Positions 7,508-11,983 of a stretch of DNA of 11,983 nucleotides are shown piece by piece. Made by a program: the position numbers and the translations under genes. How positions within the stretch are numbered: the first letter of the stretch is position 1; each line of letters opens with the position of its first letter. Source of the stretch: Chloroflexota bacterium (GTDB taxonomy: Bacteria > Chloroflexota > Dormibacteria > CF-121); NCBI GenBank assembly GCA_005881235.1, contig VBEQ01000109.1, forward strand, positions 1 to 11,983, given 5' to 3'. The notes under the pieces were generated by a model, which saw nothing but the letters and a program-made list of their open reading frames with translations, was not told where the DNA came from and did no database searches.

Positions 7508-7810
7508 CTATTCGGCGGCGGCCGGGCCACCCGGCGGGCCCAAGATCAGGTCGAGCGCCACCCCGAAGACGGCCAGCACAATCCCGGCGGCCCCGAAGGT
7601 AAAGATGGCGCCGCCGGAGAGGTAGCCACGGCCCCAGAGCGTCCCGATCAGGAAAAAGAAAGCGCCCAGCACCGCCAACCAGTAGGAGGATCGGCCGCGC
7701 CAGGCCAGCTTCGCGGCGAGGACACTGCCCAGGCAGGTCAGGTACACCAGGCCGATGAGGGCGAAGGTTGGGAGCAACGGGTGGGCGGCAGCGGCGTCGA
7801 GCCGCGTCAC
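7508..7810 (-). CDS. Small hypothetical membrane protein
   Basis: 100 residues. The GTG start at 7810 overlaps the mnmA stop in GTGA, so translation is probably coupled to mnmA. Three hydrophobic segments are visible, at about 13-35, 43-60 and 67-90, with basic residues (KLAWRGR) in the first loop and a Gly/Pro/Ala-rich tail. I do not recognise a family. The hydrophobic pattern and the tight packing between mnmA and the reductase gene (10 bases to its preferred start) support it being real. An alternative frame over the same bases gives only an Arg/Pro-rich peptide. Confidence 0.72.
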   Translation of the reverse strand: MTRLDAAAAHPLLPTFALIGLVYLTCLGSVLAAKLAWRGRSSYWLAVLGAFFFLIGTLWGRGYLSGGAIFTFGAAGIVLAVFGVALDLILGPPGGPAAAE

Positions 7811-8895
7811 ACGTCGCCCGCGGCAATCGGTCCACCACCGATTACGCGGTCGCCATCGTAGAAGACGGCGGCCTGACCAGGGGCCAGCGCGCGCTGCGGG
7901 TCATCGAAGTCGATGCGGGCCTGCTCGCCGACTGGCGTGACAAGGGCGCCGGCAACGGGCGCATGCGAGCGGACTTTCACGTCCGCGCGAAAGACTGAGG
8001 GCGGGACGCGTCCGGCGACGTAGCGGACATCCTCGACGCGGCAGCTCGACCGCAGCAGCTGCCGCCGGCCGCCGACCGTGACCGTGTTGCTGGCGGCGTC
8101 GATGGCGCTGACGTACGTGGGCGGCGACGCCGGTCCGCCGGCCTGGAGGCGCAAGCCGGAACGCTGCCCGACGGTGTACAAGGCGATGCCATCGTGCTCC
8201 CCAACCACGGCGCCGTTCTCATCCACGATCGGCCCGGGCTTGACCCGCTCGCGGAAGCGGTCCTTCAGCAGGGTCCGGTAGCTGCCGTCGGCGACGAAGC
8301 AAATCTCCTGGCTTTCCGGCTTCAAGGCCGTGATCAGGCCGAGCGCCCCGGCCTTCTCGCGGACCTGCGCCTTGGTCCAGTCGCCAATTGGAAAGCGCAG
8401 GACGCCAAGCTCCTCCTGGCCGAGCTGGTAGAGGACGTAGGACTGGTCCTTGCGGTCGTCGATGGCGCGCCGCAGCCGATAGCCGTCGGGACCCTGATCG
8501 ATGCGCGCATAGTGCCCGGTCGCCAGAAGGTCGGCGCCCAGCGCCAGCGCCTTGCGCAAGAGGAGGCCGAACTTGATCGTCTCGTTGCAGCGGATGCAGG
8601 GATTGGGCGTGCGTCCCTCGAGATACGCCTGCGTGAAGGGGTCGATGACCGACGACCGAAAGTCGTCCTCGAAGTTCAGCACGTAATAGGGGATGCCAAG
8701 CCGGTTGGCGACGCGGCGGGCGTCCTCGACCGCGTCCAGCGAACAGCATCCGTGATGCTTGTCGAAGTCTTTGAGCGCCATCTCTTTGGGCCAGAGCTGG
8801 AGCGTGACGCCGAAGACGTCATGGCCCTCTTCACGCATCAGGGCCGCGGCGACCGACGAGTCGACGCCGCCGCTCATCGCGACGGCGACTTTCAC
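7807..8895 (-). CDS. mnmA: tRNA-specific 2-thiouridylase MnmA
   Basis: Cytoplasmic enzyme that adenylates U34 of tRNA-Lys, -Glu and -Gln and replaces its 2-oxygen with sulfur from a persulfide relay. It is 362 residues, the usual length. The N-terminal PP-loop is MSGGVDSS (7-14). The first catalytic cysteine is Cys100 in RTPNPCIRCN and the second is Cys199 in ESQEICFVAD. The tRNA-binding motif RKDQSYVLYQL (148-158) and GHYARI (127-132) are intact. The C-terminal beta-barrel contains YTVGQRSGL. ATG 8895 overlaps the stop of the NIL-domain gene (ATGA), and its own stop overlaps the next gene (GTGA). All key residues are present, so it should be active. The upstream sulfur-carrier and NIL genes suggest a local sulfur source. 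Confidence 0.97.
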   Translation of the reverse strand: MKVAVAMSGGVDSSVAAALMREEGHDVFGVTLQLWPKEMALKDFDKHHGCCSLDAVEDARRVANRLGIPYYVLNFEDDFRSSVIDPFTQAYLEGRTPNPCIRCNETIKFGLLLRKALALGADLLATGHYARIDQGPDGYRLRRAIDDRKDQSYVLYQLGQEELGVLRFPIGDWTKAQVREKAGALGLITALKPESQEICFVADGSYRTLLKDRFRERVKPGPIVDENGAVVGEHDGIALYTVGQRSGLRLQAGGPASPPTYVSAIDAASNTVTVGGRRQLLRSSCRVEDVRYVAGRVPPSVFRADVKVRSHAPVAGALVTPVGEQARIDFDDPQRALAPGQAAVFYDGDRVIGGGPIAAGDV

Positions 8896-9122
8896 GGGCG
8901 CTCCAGCTTGTCGACCCCGATGCCGCGGCTGCGGCAGTATTCGAGCGCGCGGTCGACCTCGGCGGCTTCGCCGTCAAGGTCCAGCTCGACCCAGCCCGTG
9001 TCATCGCCCACGTCGGCGCGCCGAATATTGGTCACCACTTTGTAGTCCTGGCCGAGCCGGTAGATGATCGGGTCATTTCGAGCGTCGCCGCGGAACGTCA
9101 GGCGCACCGTCGTCCGCGCCAT
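8892..9122 (-). CDS. NIL-domain protein
   Basis: A 76-residue protein consisting of a single NIL-type ferredoxin-fold domain. The N-terminal strand VRLTFRGDARNDPIIYRLGQ matches the family pattern of a beta strand, a small loop, then a helix with an I-x-x-L core. It is followed by VVTNIRRADV (the N-I-x-x motif), WVELDLDGE, and a helix ending EYCRSRGIGVDKL. NIL domains occur on methionine ABC transporter ATPases and as stand-alone proteins beside sulfur-assimilation genes. Its ATG at 9122 is 8 bases after the sulfur-carrier stop, and its stop overlaps mnmA by four bases. A role as a small-molecule sensor or sulfur-handling partner is inferred from context. One cysteine (Cys63) is present. Confidence 0.85.
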   Translation of the reverse strand: MARTTVRLTFRGDARNDPIIYRLGQDYKVVTNIRRADVGDDTGWVELDLDGEAAEVDRALEYCRSRGIGVDKLERP

Positions 9123-9130
9123 TGCCGCGG

Positions 9131-9406
9131 TCAGCCTCCGGCGACCGCCGGAACGATGGAAAGATCGTCGCTGTCCTTCAGCGGCGTCTTGAGCCCAGAT
9201 CCAAACCGGATGTCTTCGTCGTTTCGGTAGATGTTGATGAACTGGCGGAGTTCTCCCTTGTCGTCGTAGAGCCGTTCCTTGAAGCCCGGGAACTTCTGGT
9301 TGAGCTCGTCCAGCGCCTGCGACACATCGCCCGCATCGACCTCGACGATAGCCGCGCCTCGGGTCAGTTGCCGAAGCGCGCCGGGCACACGAATCTTGAC
9401 CGCCAT
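9131..9406 (-). CDS. MoaD/ThiS-family ubiquitin-like sulfur carrier (CysO-like)
   Basis: 91-residue beta-grasp protein ending in the diagnostic Gly-Gly (SIVPAVAGG), which in this family is adenylated and converted to a thiocarboxylate that donates sulfur. The pattern of FINIYRNDEDIRF followed by KDSDDLSIVPAVAGG resembles mycobacterial CysO (cysteine synthesis) more than the molybdopterin carrier MoaD. No E1-like activating enzyme, Mec-type protease or cysteine synthase is in the window, so the pathway is open: cysteine synthesis, cofactor synthesis or tRNA thiolation. It is the first gene of a compact run that continues through the NIL protein and mnmA. ATG 9406 has no clear Shine-Dalgarno sequence and lies only 12 bases after a TATAAT box. 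Confidence 0.9.
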   Translation of the reverse strand: MAVKIRVPGALRQLTRGAAIVEVDAGDVSQALDELNQKFPGFKERLYDDKGELRQFINIYRNDEDIRFGSGLKTPLKDSDDLSIVPAVAGG

Positions 9407-9418
9407 GGTGGTCTGGAC

Positions 9419-9424
9419 ATTATA
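9419..9424 (-). promoter_or_regulatory. -10 element (TATAAT) for the sulfur carrier/mnmA/nuo run
   Basis: On the minus strand a perfect TATAAT is separated from the ATG at 9406 by 12 bases, which predicts a 5' leader of about 5 bases. No -35 hexamer is recognisable 16-18 bases upstream. The lack of a Shine-Dalgarno sequence before this ATG fits a nearly leaderless transcript. There is no comparable gap until the end of nuoN, so this could drive the whole run. Confidence 0.5.
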
Positions 9425-9448
9425 AGAAGGATGCGACGGCGAGCCCTG

Positions 9449-9510
9449 CCTTACCCTCCCCCGTTTGCCGGGCTGCCCATCCCTTACCCTCCCCCGCTTG
9501 CGGGGGAGGG
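9449..9510. repeat. G/C-rich palindromic repeat, one partial and one full copy
   Basis: The 15-base direct repeat CCTTACCCTCCCCCG occurs at 9449-9463 and 9482-9496. The second copy continues into a perfect inverted repeat: an 11-base arm at 9487-9497, a TT centre, and the matching arm at 9500-9510. The first copy degenerates after the left arm. This looks like the intergenic CCCTCCCCCGC-n-GCGGGGGAGGG palindromes dispersed in many high-GC genomes. It lies just downstream of the permease stop, so the hairpin may protect or end that mRNA, but no U-tract follows on the minus strand. Confidence 0.75.
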
Positions 9511-9527
9511 CAGGGTGGGGGTTTTGA

Positions 9528-11087
9528 TTACGCGGCGACTCTGACGGCCGGGTCGGTCTTGCCCCGCTGGGCCACCAGGTAGTAGATCGCGCCGATGATC
9601 ACGACGACGCCGACGGTCGCCTCGAAGATCGGGATGTTCCCCAGCGGCCCGAGATCCGGAATGTTCGGGAGGGCGCTGAGACTGGGGTTGATGATGCTTC
9701 CGGGCCGGGGCCAGAGGAAGTTCACCAGCATGCTGCCGCCCCAGACGAGTGCCAGGACGTTGACGATGGTGCCCCAGCCAGCCAGCTTGAACGGCGCTTG
9801 ATCCTTCGGCCATCCTTTGGTCCGGGCGATGAGGATGGCGATGTTGCCAAGCAAGTAAGAGAGATAGATCATGCCGGTGGCCGAGATGGCGATCGTGCCC
9901 GCTCCCGAGTAGTAGAGGAATGGGACGGCCGCCAGCACGCCGACCACGATGCACACGCCAACGGGCGTATGCAAGGTGGGACTGACCTTGTTGTAGTAGC
10001 GAGCCAGAGGAAGCTTGCCGTCACGCGCCATGCCGAACGCGAGGCGAATAGTGGAGGTCAAGATCGCCAGACAGCAGACGTAAATGGCGGCCAGGACAAC
10101 CACGAGATAGATGTTGGCCATCCAGCTTGGCAGCACCGCCGTAAGGATGTCCGCGGGCGACCCGATCTTGCCTGCCCCTGCATCGGCGACGTACTTCCCC
10201 ATGTTTGGGATGGCCACGATGATCGAGTAGAGGAAGATGCCGCCGATAATGAAGGCACCGACCACCGATGCCAGCACCGCCCTCGGCGCCATGGCGCGAG
10301 GATTCCTCGTCTCCTCCGCCAGCGTGCTCGCCGTGTCGAAGCCATAGATGACGAAGAGCGACATGAACATCGCGGCCAAGAACGCACCACCGGTAAACCC
10401 TGAGCCGAGGTAACTGCTGTCGAAGACGACGGTCGCCGATTGGTGATGGTAGAAGATCAGTAGAACGAGCGCGAAGACGACCATGCCGAGGATCTCGAAG
10501 ACGACGCCCGTGTTGTTGATCAGCGCCACGAGCCGCACGCCGAAGATGTTCAGCAGTGTGATGCTGGCCAGAATGACGAGCGCGATGGCGACCTGCGTCT
10601 GGGCGTTGTTCGTGACCGTGAGTCCCAAGTTGTTGAGCAGCGGAATCAGCACCAGCCCCGGAATAGTCGCCACCACGGCGGTCACCGTGAGAACGCCGGC
10701 GAAGAGATAGATCCAGCCGGTCATCCACGAGTAGGGGCGGTTCGCTAGGTATTTGGTCCACTGGTAGACCGACCCGGCGACCGGAAAGTGCGCGCTGACC
10801 TCCGCAAAGTTCAAGGCGACGATGAACTGGCCAAGCGCAACCAGCGGCCAGCTCCAGAAGAAGAATGGCCCAGCGATCGCCAGGCCGATCGGCGCAAAGA
10901 GCGTGAAGATGCCGGTGCTCGGTGAGATATATGAGAAGGCGACGGCAAAGCTTGAATACACGCCGAGGGCTCGCCTCAGCTCCTGCTTGTAGCCAAAGCC
11001 GGCCAGGTCGTGGGCGTCGGCCGCATCCTGGCCACTGCCTCCGGTAGGAACGGTCGACTGCGGACGCGTCAGGACGTCGTCGGGCAT
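9528..11087 (-). CDS. APC-superfamily amino acid/amine permease
   Basis: Integral membrane transporter of 519 residues with about 12 hydrophobic helices. Family features are the N-terminal GFGYKQELRRALGVYSSFA, the helix 1 break SPSTGIFTLF, then AEVSAHFPVAGSVYQW and a conserved YGFDTASTLAEETRNP after helix 6. These fit the amino acid/choline (ACT) branch of the APC superfamily, whose members carry GABA, choline, other amines or amino acids by proton symport. The substrate cannot be read from the sequence. The start at ATG 11087 is fixed by a strong AGGAGGG (11094-11100) six bases upstream; an in-frame extension to 11165 lacks this and runs into the promoter. A Rieske oxygenase gene lies upstream on the same strand, suggesting uptake and oxidation of an amine or aromatic substrate. 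A palindromic repeat follows its stop. Confidence 0.92.
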   Translation of the reverse strand: MPDDVLTRPQSTVPTGGSGQDAADAHDLAGFGYKQELRRALGVYSSFAVAFSYISPSTGIFTLFAPIGLAIAGPFFFWSWPLVALGQFIVALNFAEVSAHFPVAGSVYQWTKYLANRPYSWMTGWIYLFAGVLTVTAVVATIPGLVLIPLLNNLGLTVTNNAQTQVAIALVILASITLLNIFGVRLVALINNTGVVFEILGMVVFALVLLIFYHHQSATVVFDSSYLGSGFTGGAFLAAMFMSLFVIYGFDTASTLAEETRNPRAMAPRAVLASVVGAFIIGGIFLYSIIVAIPNMGKYVADAGAGKIGSPADILTAVLPSWMANIYLVVVLAAIYVCCLAILTSTIRLAFGMARDGKLPLARYYNKVSPTLHTPVGVCIVVGVLAAVPFLYYSGAGTIAISATGMIYLSYLLGNIAILIARTKGWPKDQAPFKLAGWGTIVNVLALVWGGSMLVNFLWPRPGSIINPSLSALPNIPDLGPLGNIPIFEATVGVVVIIGAIYYLVAQRGKTDPAVRVAA

Positions 11088-11093
11088 CGGGTT

Positions 11094-11100
11094 CCCTCCT
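11094..11100 (-). promoter_or_regulatory. Ribosome binding site of the permease gene
   Basis: Minus-strand AGGAGGG, six bases before ATG 11087. It is the strongest Shine-Dalgarno match in the window and selects this start over the longer in-frame extension. Confidence 0.85.
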
Positions 11101-11120
11101 CTCCCTTTAGGTCTCGGCCA

Positions 11121-11149
11121 AAGGTAGCAGGCGGTCGCCACTTCGTCAA
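11121..11149 (-). promoter_or_regulatory. Sigma70-type promoter for the permease gene
   Basis: On the minus strand TTGACG (11144-11149) and TACCTT (11121-11126) are separated by exactly 17 bases. The predicted start of transcription, near 11113, would give a leader of about 26 bases containing the AGGAGGG site. The element lies in the 170-base spacer between the Rieske oxygenase stop and the permease start, so the permease can be transcribed independently of the oxygenase. Confidence 0.65.
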
Positions 11150-11257
11150 TCTGTTCGTCGGGCACCTGCTATCTCCAGCATCGCCAGCCCAGGCGTTGAT
11201 CGTCGTCCCGAATGGCCGGATCTGGCCGGGAGCCCCCGGGATGGCCGGCCGGCTGGT

Positions 11258-11983
11258 CTACGAGAGGAACTGCGAGACCAGCCGCTGAAAGTGGTAGACG
11301 CCGTTCTCGCGCTTCGCGTTGAAGCGCCCCCGGTCGTAGGAACGGGACCGGAGCCCACGCTGGACGTGCTCGCACAGCGCGATGTCTTCCTGCTGGATCT
11401 GGTCGGAGAAGGCGATGGTCTGCTGCATCGACTCCCAGCCTGGTCCGGTGCCCGGCTGTGCAAAGAACCATTCGAAGACCGTCAGCGTCTTGTCGACGCC
11501 GAGCGGGAGGATCAGGTTCGAGCTCATGTTGTCCTGGTAGATGTTGAACATCGTGTTGGGAAAGACCCAGTAGTAGAGTGCATCCTCCTCGGTCCCGGGC
11601 TGCCGGATGTATCGACGGTCGCGACCGGGCTCCTCGCCGGGCTTGAGCTCGCGGATAGGGGCGTGCTGCTTCGAGTAGTAGCGGAAGGTCTCGACCCGGT
11701 AGGCGTCGTAGTCGAGCTCTTTGAACAATCCCGGGTGGGCGATCGGCAGATGGTATCCCTCCAGGTAGTTGTCGACGTAGACCTTCCAGTTGCATTCGAT
11801 GACGTAGTCCCGCCGCTCCACGAGCTGCATCTTGTCGACGTCGTAGCCGGCTGATGAGACTTCCCGAGGGATGGCGCCGAGCACGTCGCCGAGTGAGGGC
11901 GCCTCGTTGTCGAGATTCGCAAAGATGAACGGCCCCCACTGCTCGACCCGGATCGGCACCAACCCGAAGTCGGTCTTGTCGAA
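11258..11983 (-). CDS. Rieske non-heme iron oxygenase alpha subunit, catalytic domain (N-terminus outside window)
   Basis: Ring-hydroxylating or quaternary-amine-oxidising oxygenase, large subunit; electrons from a Rieske cluster reach a mononuclear iron that activates O2. The window holds the last 241 residues. The Rieske domain (CxH...CxxH) lies beyond the right edge. The iron ligands are the two histidines of NYLEGYHLPIAHPG and the aspartate of QEDIALCEHVQRGL. The preceding CNWKVYVDN and the C-terminal NGVYHFQRLV are typical of the branch that includes choline/carnitine monooxygenase-like proteins and many uncharacterised alpha subunits. The choline monooxygenase pattern N-Y-L-D-G-G-Y-H is here NYLEGYH, so choline as substrate is not supported. 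The stop TAG is at 11258-11260. The frame is open to the edge, so the gene continues outside. The permease follows on the same strand. Confidence 0.93.
   Translation of the reverse strand, partial: FDKTDFGLVPIRVEQWGPFIFANLDNEAPSLGDVLGAIPREVSSAGYDVDKMQLVERRDYVIECNWKVYVDNYLEGYHLPIAHPGLFKELDYDAYRVETFRYYSKQHAPIRELKPGEEPGRDRRYIRQPGTEEDALYYWVFPNTMFNIYQDNMSSNLILPLGVDKTLTVFEWFFAQPGTGPGWESMQQTIAFSDQIQQEDIALCEHVQRGLRSRSYDRGRFNAKRENGVYHFQRLVSQFLS

Noticed and set aside
7503..7838. Alternative minus-strand frame of 111 codons over the small membrane protein
   Set aside because: Arg/Pro-rich with no hydrophobic pattern. The other frame has three membrane segments and a GTGA coupling to mnmA.
8194..9045. 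Plus-strand open frame of 283 codons
   Set aside because: Antisense to mnmA and the NIL gene, with no recognisable motif.
11088..11165. Upstream in-frame extension of the permease to 11165
   Set aside because: It would overlap the promoter, and the AGGAGGG site clearly selects ATG 11087.
11224..11247. G/C-rich inverted repeat (CCGGG-AGCC-CCCGG) after the oxygenase stop as an intrinsic terminator
   Set aside because: The stem is only five pairs and no U-tract follows on the minus strand; too weak to call.

Overview
The window is high-GC DNA (about two-thirds G+C by eye), densely coding, and every gene I can support lies on the minus strand. Many genes overlap at ATGA, GTGA or TGATG junctions. 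The gene content includes a CysO/MoaD-type sulfur carrier, a NIL-domain protein, a class A penicillin-binding protein and a Chloroflexota/Actinomycetota-like style of complex I. This suggests a high-GC soil or sediment bacterium from or near Chloroflexota, Dormibacterota or Actinomycetota. That assignment is a weak inference, not a reading from a marker gene.

In the direction of transcription (right to left) the layout is as follows. (1) The 3' part of a Rieske non-heme iron oxygenase alpha subunit enters from the right edge. (2) A short spacer carries a good sigma70-type promoter and a strong ribosome binding site. (3) An APC-superfamily amino acid/amine permease follows. (4) A 120-base gap holds a G/C-rich palindromic repeat in one full and one partial copy, and a TATAAT box almost on top of the next gene. 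(5) A tightly packed block runs sulfur carrier, NIL protein, mnmA, small membrane protein, ferredoxin-NADP reductase, nuoJ, nuoK, nuoL, nuoM (in two pieces), nuoN (truncated). (6) A class A penicillin-binding protein runs off the left edge.

The notable part is the complex I membrane module. Only the J-K-L-M-N subunits are present, with no A-I subunits in the window, and an FNR-type flavoprotein sits directly upstream. Residues known from E. coli to be essential for proton translocation are repeatedly missing. The TM2 glutamate of NuoK is Gln. The Trp-Glu of TM5 in NuoL is absent. The TM5 segment of NuoM, including its glutamate, is deleted with a frameshift, and its TM12 glutamate is Gln. NuoN lacks all the expected membrane lysines and ends before TM12. 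The NuoN truncation point abuts a penicillin-binding protein frame that has no usable start codon. Either this is a decaying or rearranged paralogous module (or an assembly fault at two points), or a divergent complex I-like module that no longer pumps in the usual way. The sequence alone does not decide between these.
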